Of a DNA stretch of 64,000 nt, positions 30,486 through 40,650 are shown piece after piece. Position 1 is the stretch's first letter; each line of letters opens with the position of its first letter. Origin of the DNA: Candidatus Altarchaeota archaeon (GTDB lineage Archaea; Altiarchaeota; Altiarchaeia; IMC4; QMZM01); assembly GCA_016931955.1 (NCBI GenBank), contig JAFGDV010000012.1, forward strand, positions 1-64,000, in the 5' to 3' direction. The position numbers and the translations under genes were made by a program. The notes under the pieces were generated by a model. The model was not told where the DNA came from. It made no database searches and saw nothing but the letters and a program-made list of their open reading frames with translations.

Positions 30486-31483
30486 AGATTAAATCATCAG
30501 TCAATAGGGAGAAATGGTCTAAGTTCGTTGGAGAAAATCCTTATGGTAACCTCTTCCAGAGTCCCAAGATGTTTGAAGTTTTTCTTAGAACAAAAAACAT
30601 GGAACCTGTATGCCTTTTCGCTGTTGATGAAAATGATAATATCCTAGCCTCTGTTCTCGCTTTTTTGTCAAAAGAAAAAGGTGGGATTCTTAAGTCAGTA
30701 GCTACAAGGGCTGTGATTCATGGTGGACCATTATCCTACACAGAAGACAGAACCAACAATCTATGTAAGTTAATGTCGAGATATGATGAGATTGTATCAC
30801 AGAAGGCTATGTTTACGGAGATACGGATGCTGCACGAAATACCTGAATTTTCAATCCTCGCAGAAGTTGGATACACCTATGATGATCATTTAAATTTTCT
30901 TTTAGATTTGACCAAATCTGAGGAGGATATATGGGGGAAAATTCATAATTCTAAGAGGAGAGGGATTAAAAGAGCTCAGAGTATTGGCATCACAGTCAAA
31001 GAGGTGGCAGATAAGAGAGACATTAAAATCGTTTATAATCTCTTGGAAGAGACCTACAGAAGGGCTAGAATCCCTCTTGCAAACATATCCTTGTTTGAAT
31101 CCACCTTTGATGTACTATGTCCTTTAGGTCAATTCAAGGCCTTTTTGATCATGTATGAGGGAGAAGCAATAGCAAGTCGTGTTCTTCTTACTTATGGAAA
31201 TACTGTCTACGACTGGTATAACGGATCGTTGGAGAAGAGTTTTCCACTACACGCTAATGATTTATCCGAATGGCATGCCATAAAATGGTCAAAAGATAAC
31301 GGATATAAAATTTTTGATTTCTGCGGAGCAGGAAAACCTAATGAGGAATATGGTCCACGTGAGTTCAAGAGGCGGTTTGGAGGTGAACTCGTCAATCTTG
31401 GCAGATACAATAAAGTCTATCATCCAATACGCTTAAATATCGCAAAGATAGGATATGGGGTATATAGGAGGATATTCATATGA
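30461..31483 (+). CDS. FemAB/GNAT-like acyltransferase
   Basis: 340 aa with duplicated GNAT folds as in FemAB and lipid II:glycine transferases: NPYGNLFQSPKMFEVF near the N-terminus, then IHNSKRRGIKRAQSIGITV, then a C-terminal GNAT with FDFCGAGKPNEEYGPREFKRRFGGELV. In surface-polysaccharide clusters, relatives attach amino acids or acyl groups to glycan amino sugars. The amino sugar made by the aminotransferase or deacetylases of this window could be its acceptor. An in-frame ATG at 30470 is an alternative start. Confidence 0.72.
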   Translation: MSKMQSTIEIKSSVNREKWSKFVGENPYGNLFQSPKMFEVFLRTKNMEPVCLFAVDENDNILASVLAFLSKEKGGILKSVATRAVIHGGPLSYTEDRTNNLCKLMSRYDEIVSQKAMFTEIRMLHEIPEFSILAEVGYTYDDHLNFLLDLTKSEEDIWGKIHNSKRRGIKRAQSIGITVKEVADKRDIKIVYNLLEETYRRARIPLANISLFESTFDVLCPLGQFKAFLIMYEGEAIASRVLLTYGNTVYDWYNGSLEKSFPLHANDLSEWHAIKWSKDNGYKIFDFCGAGKPNEEYGPREFKRRFGGELVNLGRYNKVYHPIRLNIAKIGYGVYRRIFI

Positions 31484-32562
31484 TGAAAGTTTTAGTTGAT
31501 ATAGGTCATCCTGCACACGTTCACTTTTTTAAGAACGTAATCTGGGAGTTGGAGAAAAAAGGTCATGAAGTAAAAATCACTGCGAGGGAGAAAGAGATCT
31601 CGTTAGACCTTCTTACAGCCTATGGATTTCAGTATACAAATCTCGGAAAAAACCGTACGGGTTTGATTAATAAAGCTATTGGAATGCTCAAAATGGATTA
31701 TAACATGTATAGGATAGCAAAGCAATTTAGACCCGACATACTTACCGGTTTAGGATCAATGTATGCCGCTCAAGTGGGAAAACTCATCAATAAACCCTCC
31801 ATCTTATTTACGGATACTGAACATGCAAAACTAGTTCATTGGTTGACAAACCCTTTTGCGACAGTAATTTGTACACCAACATGTTTCAAAAAAGACTTCG
31901 GTCAAAAACAAATTAGGTATAATGGCTACCATGAACTCGCATATCTTCACCCAGACTACTTTAGACCAAATGCAAAAGTATTAGATGAACTAGGTTTAGC
32001 GAGGGGTGAGAGATTTATCATTTTAAGGTTTGTTTCATGGAAAGCAAGTCATGATATCGGACGTAAAGGTTTTGATATGGCAACAATCAAGGATTACGTG
32101 AAGAAACTTGAGTCCTATGGCCGGGTTTTTATAACATCAGAGGCTACACTCACCCAAGACCTTGAAAAGTATAGGATTATGATAAATTCCGAAAAGATTC
32201 ATGATCTGCTTTACTATGCCACAATGTATATCGGAGAAGGTGCTACAATGGCTTCTGAAGCAGCAATATTAGGGACACCTTCACTGTATGTAAATCCTCT
32301 TCCTCTTGGCTATATCTCAGAAGAAAGCGAGAGATATGGTCTTGTCCATATATTCCCAAATCCAAAAGAAGGGCAGATAAATGCACTGCAAAAAGCATTA
32401 GAACTCCTAGAAGACAAAAACTTAAAGAATGAATGGAAAGAGAAAAGAAAAAAACTTATTGAAGAAAAGATAGATGTAACACATTTCATAGTCGAGTTAA
32501 TTGATAGATACCCTAAAAGTACACAAGAATATTTGAATACTGAGAATGGACATATACCCTAG
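31480..32562 (+). CDS. DUF354-family glycosyltransferase-like protein
   Basis: 360 aa of the archaeal DUF354 family: MKVLVDIGHPAHVHFFKNVIW at the start, ILTGLGSMYAAQVGKLINKPSILFTDTEHAKL, and a C-terminal GT-B type nucleotide-sugar site (YIGEGATMASEAAILGTPSLYV). The fold is related to UDP-GlcNAc 2-epimerase and MurG. The role is probably sugar transfer in glycan assembly. It overlaps both neighbours by 4 and 17 bp. Confidence 0.8.
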   Translation: MMKVLVDIGHPAHVHFFKNVIWELEKKGHEVKITAREKEISLDLLTAYGFQYTNLGKNRTGLINKAIGMLKMDYNMYRIAKQFRPDILTGLGSMYAAQVGKLINKPSILFTDTEHAKLVHWLTNPFATVICTPTCFKKDFGQKQIRYNGYHELAYLHPDYFRPNAKVLDELGLARGERFIILRFVSWKASHDIGRKGFDMATIKDYVKKLESYGRVFITSEATLTQDLEKYRIMINSEKIHDLLYYATMYIGEGATMASEAAILGTPSLYVNPLPLGYISEESERYGLVHIFPNPKEGQINALQKALELLEDKNLKNEWKEKRKKLIEEKIDVTHFIVELIDRYPKSTQEYLNTENGHIP

Positions 32563-33886
32563 CTTATTTAAACGGTTAGTTTTCCCATTAATGGAAAATA
32601 TGTGCAGAACAGACATACAGAAACGTCTAAAATTTCTACAAGAAACACAATGGTGGGATAAATCAAAACTTGAGAAGCTACAAAACGAACGGCTTAGATC
32701 ATTAATACATCATGCTTATGATAACGTGCCATATTATAGGAGATTGTTCAGAGAGACTAAACTGTCACCTACAGATATAAAGACAAAAGAAGATTTATCC
32801 AAACTCCCAAGATTGACAAAGGAGATTATAAGGAAGAACCTAAAAGATATGCTTGCTACTAATATAGCAAAAACTTTTTTTGTTGAACGACACAGTAGTG
32901 GATCCACAGGAGAACCGATGAAGTATTTCATAGACAAAAATTCGTATAGTGATGGTTGGGCTCAAACCTTCCGTTGTTGGAGTTGGGCTGGTTATGAGTT
33001 AGGAGAACCTTATGTAAAAGTAAGCCTTAATCCTCGCATGTCAAAGTTAAAACTTTTACAAGACAAACTGATGAACTGCACTTATATGTATGCCTCAGAC
33101 ATAAACGAAAATACGGTATATAAGAAGATAGATCAGATAAGGATGTCTAAATCAAAGATTATCAGGGGATATCCCTCATCGCTATATATAATGTCCAAGT
33201 ATATGGAAGATGCAGGCATCACAAATCTTCACATGGATGCTATTACAACAACCGGCGATATGCTTTTCCCGAAATATAGAAATATGATAGAATCTAAATT
33301 CCATTGTAAAGTTTTTGATGGTTATGGTGGTGAGAATATTGTTGTTTCTTTCGAGTGTGAAAAACATGATGGTTACCATATATGTGATGAACATGTAATC
33401 ACAGAAGTTTTAAGTAATGGTGAAGCGGTTGACTATGGAGAACTTGGTGAGATAACCTTGACTAGTTTATGCAATTACGCTATGCCGTTTATAAGATACG
33501 GAATCAATGATGTTGGTCGACCTAAAAAGAGCGAATGTCCATGTGGGCGAGGACTTAGTATGATGGAAGGGATAGAAGGTAGAGATACTGATATTATAGT
33601 TACACCAAAAGGGGACCTCATAGTCGTACATTTTTTCACAATACTCTTTGAGTATATTGAAGGTGTTACTCAATTTCAAGTAATTCAAGATAAAATTGAT
33701 AGATTGAGGGTTAAAATAGTTAAAAATGATAGGTTTACTGAGGTAGACATAGAGCACATAAAATCAAAGCTCTTGGAACTGATGGGAGAGAATGCAGAGG
33801 TATTAGTTGATATAGTTGATGAAATTCCATTGGCGAAATCAGGGAAACGGAGATTCGTAATATCCAAAGTACCATTAAAATTTTGA
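32546..33886 (+). CDS. CapK/PaaK-like adenylate-forming enzyme
   Basis: 446 aa, phenylacetate-CoA ligase family. The P-loop-like adenylate motif is RHSSGSTGEPMKYF. YDNVPYYRRLF near residue 60 and RGYPSSLYIMSKYME in the centre are characteristic. GYGGENIVVSFECEKHDGYH and ITLTSLCNYAMPFIRYGINDVG carry the A8-type loop. In capsule clusters CapK proteins are thought to activate an acyl group or amino acid for glycan decoration. Working with the FemAB-like protein two genes upstream is an attractive inference. Confidence 0.82.
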   Translation: MDIYPSLFKRLVFPLMENMCRTDIQKRLKFLQETQWWDKSKLEKLQNERLRSLIHHAYDNVPYYRRLFRETKLSPTDIKTKEDLSKLPRLTKEIIRKNLKDMLATNIAKTFFVERHSSGSTGEPMKYFIDKNSYSDGWAQTFRCWSWAGYELGEPYVKVSLNPRMSKLKLLQDKLMNCTYMYASDINENTVYKKIDQIRMSKSKIIRGYPSSLYIMSKYMEDAGITNLHMDAITTTGDMLFPKYRNMIESKFHCKVFDGYGGENIVVSFECEKHDGYHICDEHVITEVLSNGEAVDYGELGEITLTSLCNYAMPFIRYGINDVGRPKKSECPCGRGLSMMEGIEGRDTDIIVTPKGDLIVVHFFTILFEYIEGVTQFQVIQDKIDRLRVKIVKNDRFTEVDIEHIKSKLLELMGENAEVLVDIVDEIPLAKSGKRRFVISKVPLKF

Positions 33887-33892
33887 TTGATT

Positions 33893-34924
33893 ATGGCAAA
33901 GCTACACCATCCAAAAGTCAAAATTGGGCTAATCGCAAACTATGGAAGTGCAGGAGGGATATCCAGTCAAGTTGACTTACTCAACAAAAATCTGAGATTA
34001 GAAAATTTCGAAGTAACTCTGATATCAACAAGATCTAACTTATTTTTAAAGCCCTTTGTTTTGATATATACAATACTAAAGTCTCGCGAATGTGATGTGT
34101 TACATATACATGGTTGTTCGTGGTTTGGTTTCCTCCCTGTGGCCATGGGTGTCCTAGCAGGTAAGCTACTTAGGAAAAAAATCGTCATAACATACCATGG
34201 CGGAGAAGTAAGTGATTTTCTCGATAGATTCATGTTTGTATGCAAACCAATTTTATTTATCGCAAAGAAGATAACTGTCCCATCACAGTACCTCAAAAGC
34301 GTTTTTGATGAGCGTGGAATTAATGTGGATGTTGTCCCAAATATACTTGATATTGAGAATTTTCCTTACTGTAAAAGAAAGCAGATAAGGCCAAAACTGT
34401 TAATCGTGAAACACTTAGAGCAGGTATACAATATTAAGATGGGCATTATGGCATTTGGTATAGTAAAGAACAATTTCCCTGATGCAGAGCTTAAAATAGT
34501 TGGGTCAGGTTCACAAGAAAATAAGCTTAGAGCCCTTGTAAAAGAATTAGGTCTCAACGATAGTGTTTGCTTTTTAGGCGTGATAGACCACAATAAGATA
34601 GCAGGTATCTACAAAGAATCAGATATATTCCTCAACTGTTCAATTTTCGAGAGTTTTGGTATGGTTCTCTTAGAAGCAATGGCTTCTGGTTTACCTGTTG
34701 TTTCAACTAATGTGGGCGGCATACCATCGATAATAGAAGACCGCGTAAATGGCTTTTTAGTGGAACCAGACGACTATCAAGGGATGGCAAAAAGTATCAT
34801 ATCCCTCCTAGAAAATCAAGAAATAGTAAATAGAGTTGTTATCAATGGACGACAAAAATCTGAGGAGCATACATGGGAGGGGATAAGACAAAGCATAATA
34901 TCATTATATGAGTCAGATAACTAA
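33893..34924 (+). CDS. Glycosyltransferase family 4
   Basis: 343 aa GT-B retaining glycosyltransferase. It has the N-terminal GLIANYGSAGGISSQVDLL loop, a donor-binding C-domain, and the E-x7-E motif in ESFGMVLLEAMASGLPVV. I used the ATG at 33893; a TTG at 33887 is in frame. It lies 6 bp after the CapK gene. Sugar specificity is not readable from sequence. Confidence 0.87.
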   Translation: MAKLHHPKVKIGLIANYGSAGGISSQVDLLNKNLRLENFEVTLISTRSNLFLKPFVLIYTILKSRECDVLHIHGCSWFGFLPVAMGVLAGKLLRKKIVITYHGGEVSDFLDRFMFVCKPILFIAKKITVPSQYLKSVFDERGINVDVVPNILDIENFPYCKRKQIRPKLLIVKHLEQVYNIKMGIMAFGIVKNNFPDAELKIVGSGSQENKLRALVKELGLNDSVCFLGVIDHNKIAGIYKESDIFLNCSIFESFGMVLLEAMASGLPVVSTNVGGIPSIIEDRVNGFLVEPDDYQGMAKSIISLLENQEIVNRVVINGRQKSEEHTWEGIRQSIISLYESDN

Positions 34925-34926
34925 GA

Positions 34927-36663
34927 ATGCAACACAAAACAGAGTTACCCAAGTTAGGTAAAGAACATTTAATTTTACTAATGCTTGTCTTATTAAACGT
35001 AGCAATTAGGTTACCAGTAGTTCCACATGAGGTAGGATCCGACTCTTTTGTTTACCATGACATGGCGAAGAGTATTATTGATGATAAACAAGTAAAATGG
35101 ACGTTTTATTTCTGGGAACTTTTCTCGAAGGATTCATCTTCTCTGCCAGTTATAAGTTCTTTAAATTTAGCGATTTTATCCAAAGTCACAAGGTTGGATA
35201 TAGAGGGAATAATTTTGATATTCTCTGTATTCTTGGGCATAGTTGGAACTCTGTCCGCCTACCTCATGGCAAAAGAGCTAACTAAGAATACAAAAATAAG
35301 ATTACTTATAACATTCCTCTTCTCATTATCCCCTATCTATCTATCTATCACCATGTTTACAGTGTCTACAAGAGGCCTTAATATGGCGATTTTGCCTTTA
35401 TTAATCTGGTGTCTTCTTAGACTGCAGAATACTAAGAGAAGCATATACATAGTTCTTACAACATTTCTCTTCATGTTGTTTATTCCCATACATCATTCTT
35501 TTGTCTTAGTTTATTCCATTATAATGGCTTTTATAGCAGCCCATTTTTATTTCAAAGTTGTAGACAGAACAAAATCATTAAAGAAACGATTTCATTTACA
35601 TCTCCCAGTAGCATTATTTCTTATATTAATTGTTGTCACCATAGTATCGGCCTTCGTCTTAAACTATTTCTTGCATATGTTTTCACTCAATATATTACTC
35701 TTTATAACTCTCTTATTTGTTTTTTATGTGACATACGCTTTCAATGAGAATATCCATTACTTGTCCAATAGAACGCAGAGAATCTTGGATTTTCTGTATT
35801 TGTTTTTGCCTTTAATCTTAGTTGTTATGCTTCTATCACTTATACTTGTTCAGTTCTTCTCAGGTCTTGCATTTTTTGAGAAATTGAGGGGAGGTTACGA
35901 ACAGGGTTTGTTCTTTGAAGGGAGTTCTAGTTATATAATCTTTTTGAATATGTGCATAGACTATGGCAGTAGTGAGGGTATACTCTCACCTTTTGCAATT
36001 ATTGGTTTTCTCACGATGCTAGCGTCTGTCAATAAAAACAAGAATTATCTCTTCCTGTTTTTAGCGTTAATCTCAAGTTCTTTTTTACTTGTTTATGGAG
36101 AGTATATGACAATCTTTTTATTACCGTTATTTTCGATACTAACAGGTTATGGTTTAATGGCATTTGCATCGAAGCTAAGAAAACATAGAAAACTAATAAC
36201 TTCATTCTTTATTGTTTGTGTAGCTATATCATTGGTTTTCTCCAACTTTATGCTTTATCACTGGGTATTGTCAAAGAGAGATAGAGCAGGTAATACAGGA
36301 TGGCTACAGGAGAGAACAATACATGTCAGCTATTTTCTTGACAAGATGAATGGGTATGGAACCTCTATATTGACTAATGATGCCCTCTTTGCTCGGCAAA
36401 CAAAAACTATCCTCCAAAATACAGAAATTGGTGGGATGTATGAACTAACAAATCAACCATATGAAAGTCAACGTATGCTAAATCTAATTTCAGATGATAA
36501 GCTGAGGTACTTTATGAAAAACGAGAACATTCCTCAAGAAACAACAGGAGCTGAACGGTTATATCCTTCACCTTTTATTATGCGTATAGACCGGAATGAA
36601 GACAAAATTTATGATAATGGCTTTCAGGGGATATGGGATTTGTACAGATTGATGGAAAGTTAG
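34927..36663 (+). CDS. Polytopic membrane protein, GT-C-type glycosyltransferase candidate
   Basis: 578 aa with about eleven to twelve membrane helices and a C-terminal soluble part of about 110 residues. The first external loop has VPHEVGSDSFVYHDMAKSI, an acidic cluster in the position of the catalytic Asp of GT-C enzymes. It probably uses a polyprenyl-phosphate sugar to extend or transfer glycan on the outer face. A polymerase or oligosaccharyltransferase role is possible, but no WWDYG motif is present. Confidence 0.65.
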   Translation: MQHKTELPKLGKEHLILLMLVLLNVAIRLPVVPHEVGSDSFVYHDMAKSIIDDKQVKWTFYFWELFSKDSSSLPVISSLNLAILSKVTRLDIEGIILIFSVFLGIVGTLSAYLMAKELTKNTKIRLLITFLFSLSPIYLSITMFTVSTRGLNMAILPLLIWCLLRLQNTKRSIYIVLTTFLFMLFIPIHHSFVLVYSIIMAFIAAHFYFKVVDRTKSLKKRFHLHLPVALFLILIVVTIVSAFVLNYFLHMFSLNILLFITLLFVFYVTYAFNENIHYLSNRTQRILDFLYLFLPLILVVMLLSLILVQFFSGLAFFEKLRGGYEQGLFFEGSSSYIIFLNMCIDYGSSEGILSPFAIIGFLTMLASVNKNKNYLFLFLALISSSFLLVYGEYMTIFLLPLFSILTGYGLMAFASKLRKHRKLITSFFIVCVAISLVFSNFMLYHWVLSKRDRAGNTGWLQERTIHVSYFLDKMNGYGTSILTNDALFARQTKTILQNTEIGGMYELTNQPYESQRMLNLISDDKLRYFMKNENIPQETTGAERLYPSPFIMRIDRNEDKIYDNGFQGIWDLYRLMES

Positions 36664-36669
36664 ATTAAT

Positions 36670-37698
36670 ATGGATACTACAGTATCAATTGTTACGTTAT
36701 GCGATACAGATCCGGATAGATCTCGTTATGGTGGAGTGCATATCAACAAGAGGATAGAACCTACTTGGCGAGGAGTAACCGACGGGGTGCCTAAACTAAC
36801 AAAAGTATTTGATTCAATCAATAAAGAAAAACCTAAAATTACTTGGTTTCTTAGATCAGATGACCAGATGAAAACTCTCTATGGAGAGTCTGTAGGTCCA
36901 ATTAAGGTGTTAATGGATGTGTTGGTAGAATTTAAGGATAGAGGTGATGAGATTGGTTGGCATCCTCACTTATGGAGATGGGATGAGAAGTTTGATATTT
37001 GGCATCAAGAAACCGATGATTTAGAATGGATTGATATATGTTTAGGTGAGGGTTATAAAGGATTAAATAAGTATTTTGATTTACATATTGTTAGGATGGG
37101 GTGGGATTTTCACTCTAATTCTACAATGATTAAATGTGACAAGTTAGGTCTTAAAGCTGACTTTTCGGCTTTGCCCGGGCTTAGAAACTTGGAATATGTT
37201 CATAAAAAAAGTAAACTCTTACAAAATACGTATGATTGGAATATAACACAAGAAGATCCATATAGACCTTCCACATCTGACTACAGGAGACCCGCTATTA
37301 ACTGTGAAGATTCGCTAAGTATTTTAGAATTTCCAGTTACAGTATTTGAGATTCCACTATATTTATATGTGCTAAAATCAATAAAAAATTTTTCTTTTGA
37401 TTACAGACTGCGGAAGAGTGTTATGCGGATAACCAAGGATCCTGCATTTTTTGAACCTGGAGCTAGAATGGTTTTCAAAAGAGCTAAGGAAAAAAAGGCT
37501 CCTAGTTTTATGTGCTCATATTTTCACCCAGATGAACTTCTACCGTTAAGGGGATTATTTTCCATCTCAAATTTCAAACGCAATTTAGAGATTATTGACA
37601 AACTATCAAGAGAATACAACGTAGGCTACAAATTTCTTACTGCTTCAGAAGCGGTTGAAAACTTTGTTACATACTCTGGTAAACAAAGTAGTTGTTAG
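36670..37698 (+). CDS. CE4-like carbohydrate deacetylase-family protein
   Basis: 342 aa. KITWFLRSDDQMK, DEIGWHPHLWRWDE and RMGWDFHS reproduce the order of CE4 metal motifs in variant form, and SYFHPDELLPL resembles the last motif. It probably acts on, or binds, an N-acetylated glycan. It is the last gene of the plus-strand run that began at 26607, and its 3' end overlaps the convergent ATP-grasp gene by 54 bp. Confidence 0.65.
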   Translation: MDTTVSIVTLCDTDPDRSRYGGVHINKRIEPTWRGVTDGVPKLTKVFDSINKEKPKITWFLRSDDQMKTLYGESVGPIKVLMDVLVEFKDRGDEIGWHPHLWRWDEKFDIWHQETDDLEWIDICLGEGYKGLNKYFDLHIVRMGWDFHSNSTMIKCDKLGLKADFSALPGLRNLEYVHKKSKLLQNTYDWNITQEDPYRPSTSDYRRPAINCEDSLSILEFPVTVFEIPLYLYVLKSIKNFSFDYRLRKSVMRITKDPAFFEPGARMVFKRAKEKKAPSFMCSYFHPDELLPLRGLFSISNFKRNLEIIDKLSREYNVGYKFLTASEAVENFVTYSGKQSSC

Positions 37699-38853
37699 GT
37701 TGTATATGGACACAAAAAAGGGTAATGGGTCATCTAAAGCCAACACAGCAAATATCTTTTTTCCTCTGATGGAGTGCAACCAACCCCTCCAAGTTAACTT
37801 TTTTTCACATAGCAGTTTGTAGGCTGATTTGAAATCATTAATCAAATAAATCCATTTAACACGATCTTCTTGAGAATTTATAGGAGGATTATCCTTCCCA
37901 GTTATGTCAATATATGCTATGTAAGGCACATTAAGACCACACTTCGTCGATAACCTGTTCTGCCAGCCAGTTCGGGGATTTACTTCAATAAGCTTGAATT
38001 CGCCGCTAGCAGCATCCTTCTTAAATTCCACATCAGCGATTCCATTATACCCAATCGCACTCAAAAAGGAAGTTGCAAATTCTGATATCTCTGGAACCCA
38101 GATACTCTCACACAAAGCACCATTACCAAAACGATGAGGCCATTGGCGTATTCTTTTAAAAGTGAAAGTTGCTAATGGTTTAAAATTTTTGTTCATATAT
38201 AAATGGGCTAGATACATCATATCATCACCACCCGGCACTATCTCTTGTAATAGTACTTCATAACCCTTTCGACGTGCCTTCACATATCCGTCTAAGAGTT
38301 CCTCTTGGGAGTATGCTTCGAAGACTTTTACACCAAACTCTTCTACAAAACTCGCTGAATGACTTGGTTTGATTATACAAGGATAATCAATCTCCTCACT
38401 GATTTTCTTAAGATCCTGATCATCTCTCGGAAAATAGGTTTTTGGGTGGGGCACAGAACTTTTAGCTAAAGATTTATAGAAGTCAGCTTTATTCACAAGT
38501 TGTTCAATAACTTTAGGCTTACCAATAACAAAATCAAAATATTTTTCTAACCGCATCTGATGTTTAGAAAGAACAACAACACTTATGTCCCCTGTGGGAA
38601 ATAATACCGCTCTTTTATCTTCTAAACCAAGGGATAACAAAAAGTTTATAAAAACTTCTTCCGAAACTAATGGATTTGGTGATATTAATTTCCTTCCGAA
38701 TCGGGAGTATAGCCCCACAGCTCTTTTATCCCATGTAACACCGATAACAGGGACTTTTTGTTCACTAAGACTTCGCAAGACGCCTAGACCATTAAGGCCT
38801 AATTCAATTACTATTGCTGGAGGTTTACTTGAGACTTCCTTTATTTTTTCCAT
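37645..38853 (-). CDS. ATP-grasp family ligase
   Basis: 402 aa. The ATP-grasp core is visible as CIIKPSHSASFVEEFGVKVF, LLQEIVPGGDD and GYNGIADVEFKKD, then KLIEVNPRTGWQNRLS with the metal-binding ENP-type motif. The C-terminal 60 residues are basic and partly hydrophobic. In polysaccharide loci such ligases join an amino acid or other carboxylate to a sugar amine. It is convergent with the CE4-like gene, sharing 54 bp of coding sequence in antisense. Confidence 0.8.
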   Translation of the reverse strand: MEKIKEVSSKPPAIVIELGLNGLGVLRSLSEQKVPVIGVTWDKRAVGLYSRFGRKLISPNPLVSEEVFINFLLSLGLEDKRAVLFPTGDISVVVLSKHQMRLEKYFDFVIGKPKVIEQLVNKADFYKSLAKSSVPHPKTYFPRDDQDLKKISEEIDYPCIIKPSHSASFVEEFGVKVFEAYSQEELLDGYVKARRKGYEVLLQEIVPGGDDMMYLAHLYMNKNFKPLATFTFKRIRQWPHRFGNGALCESIWVPEISEFATSFLSAIGYNGIADVEFKKDAASGEFKLIEVNPRTGWQNRLSTKCGLNVPYIAYIDITGKDNPPINSQEDRVKWIYLINDFKSAYKLLCEKKLTWRGWLHSIRGKKIFAVLALDDPLPFFVSIYNLTTTLFTRVCNKVFNRF

Positions 38854-38945
38854 TATGGCATACTAAGGGTTTTATAGCCTATAGGGATATATTATTGTCT
38901 AATACCCTTATTCTATTATCAAAAGAATAGATATATTTAACCAAC

Positions 38946-40106
38946 ATGAAACTAGCTCTTCTTGGACCTTATCCTCTAGATGCCAAAAACATTCAGGGAG
39001 GCGCACATGCCCACATATACGCATTAACTGAGCACTTTAGACACTATGCAGATTTATACGTACACGTCATTACTATATCACCAGAACTGGAGGACGATAA
39101 AACAATTGTGAAGGATAACATCACAGTACATTATATAGCCTCAAAAGGGCCCTTTAGATTGTTATCTGCCCTTACAACAGATCGGAAGAGGATAATCAAG
39201 AAAACAAAGGAAATCAATCCAGATATTGTCCATGCCCATTGTACCGTCTCGTATGGATTCCCAGCGAGCTCATTATCTAAGAAATTTCCAACAATCATGA
39301 CAGTCCATGGAATAAGTTCTGAGGAGATAAAGACGTTTAATGGGCTTTCAAAGTATCCTAAATGGATCATAGAAACAATAATTGAGAGACACGTACTAAA
39401 AAAGATAAAGGATATAATCGTCGTATCGCATTATGCTAGTGGAAAAATCGAACCATTATGTAGAAAAAACAAGATTTATATAATACCTGTAGGAATTAAT
39501 CGAGATTTTTTTGAGATAAAAAATAACGAAAAAAAAGGTGAACTATTATTCGTTGGTGGTATAGAACCAAGAAAAGGTTTATTATACCTCTTCAAGTCTG
39601 TGAAAATCATGAAAGAGATCATCCCCACAATAAGGCTACATGTCGTAGGTAGAGTTCGAAAAAAAGGGTATTATAATAGACTTAGGGGATATGTGGATAC
39701 AAATGACCTAACGGAGAACATAAGGTTTCTTGGCTCCTTAGATAAAGAGGGGCTTAAGATGAGATATAGTGAATGTTCAGTATTTGTTCTCCCCTCCCAA
39801 GAAGAATCTTTGGGTTTAGTTCTTGTGGAGGCCATGGCAGCTGGAAAGCCTGTTGTGGCTTCAGGTATTGGGGGAATACCTGATGTAGTTGATAATAATG
39901 AAAATGGTTTTTTAGTTGAATACGGAAACTCAAAACAACTTGCTGAAAGGATTACTGTACTATTAAACGATAAAAATCTAAGAGAGACCATGGGTACGAA
40001 AGGTCGTGAGAAAGCCAAAGAATTCAAAAATGAGGTTATTGCTAAACAGATATATGATTTATACAATAATATATTAGGTGAGTGCATTCATGGAAAAAAG
40101 AGTTAA
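38946..40106 (+). CDS. Glycosyltransferase family 4
   Basis: 386 aa. [20 protein letters not shown] at the N-terminus, [20 protein letters not shown] at the domain junction, and the E-x7-E motif in [19 protein letters not shown]. It is a retaining GT-B enzyme. It starts a new plus-strand unit after a divergent AT-rich promoter region (38854-38945) and overlaps the acetyltransferase downstream. Confidence 0.88.
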   Translation: MKLALLGPYPLDAKNIQGGAHAHIYALTEHFRHYADLYVHVITISPELEDDKTIVKDNITVHYIASKGPFRLLSALTTDRKRIIKKTKEINPDIVHAHCTVSYGFPASSLSKKFPTIMTVHGISSEEIKTFNGLSKYPKWIIETIIERHVLKKIKDIIVVSHYASGKIEPLCRKNKIYIIPVGINRDFFEIKNNEKKGELLFVGGIEPRKGLLYLFKSVKIMKEIIPTIRLHVVGRVRKKGYYNRLRGYVDTNDLTENIRFLGSLDKEGLKMRYSECSVFVLPSQEESLGLVLVEAMAAGKPVVASGIGGIPDVVDNNENGFLVEYGNSKQLAERITVLLNDKNLRETMGTKGREKAKEFKNEVIAKQIYDLYNNILGECIHGKKS

Positions 40107-40605
40107 TAGTTTAGCACATATCCTGTATTTTTTAGTTAAACCGATACCAAGTATTATCGGCAATAAACTTCGATATCTTGTAGCCCGAACTTTCAATAAG
40201 GATTTTGGCAAAGGGGTTGTCATAAGAAAAAATACTTTTCTCGACGTCAAAAACATTAAAATAGGGGATTATGTTTCGATTGATGAAGGTTGTGTGTTTA
40301 CATCCATTAGAGGGGGAAAAATTGAGATAGGGAACTATACAATAATATCTTCTAGAGTCAAGTTCTACCCTATGAGTTTTAAATTCGATTCAAGAGACGA
40401 ATTAATCAAAAATCAGGGAGCTAATAGAAAGCCGATAATTGTTGGTAGAGATGTGTGGATTGGTGCAGATTCTATCATCTTAGGTGGTGTTAAGATAGGC
40501 GATGGAACGATAGTTGGGGCGGGATCAGTAGTTTCAAAGGATATTCCAGCATACGCTGTTGTCGTGGGTAATCCGGCCAGGATTATAAGGGAAAGAGGCA
40601 CATGA
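40090..40605 (+). CDS. Left-handed beta-helix (hexapeptide) acetyltransferase, copy 1
   Basis: 171 aa. Hexapeptide repeats ([28 protein letters not shown]) lead to the conserved end [49 protein letters not shown]. It transfers an acetyl group to a sugar, probably O-acetylation. I chose the ATG at 40090 over a GTG at 40078. It shares a 35-bp identical stretch (40448-40482) with its paralogue at 40651. Confidence 0.85.
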   Translation: MEKRVNSLAHILYFLVKPIPSIIGNKLRYLVARTFNKDFGKGVVIRKNTFLDVKNIKIGDYVSIDEGCVFTSIRGGKIEIGNYTIISSRVKFYPMSFKFDSRDELIKNQGANRKPIIVGRDVWIGADSIILGGVKIGDGTIVGAGSVVSKDIPAYAVVVGNPARIIRERGT

Positions 40606-40650
40606 TAATAAGTTAAAGCAGTATGTGAGAATAGTCACTCTAGTGGTTAT

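Noticed and set aside
34927-36663. Oligosaccharyltransferase (Stt3/AglB)
   Set aside because: Many helices and an acidic first loop fit GT-C, but the WWDYG-type motif and large C-terminal domain are missing.
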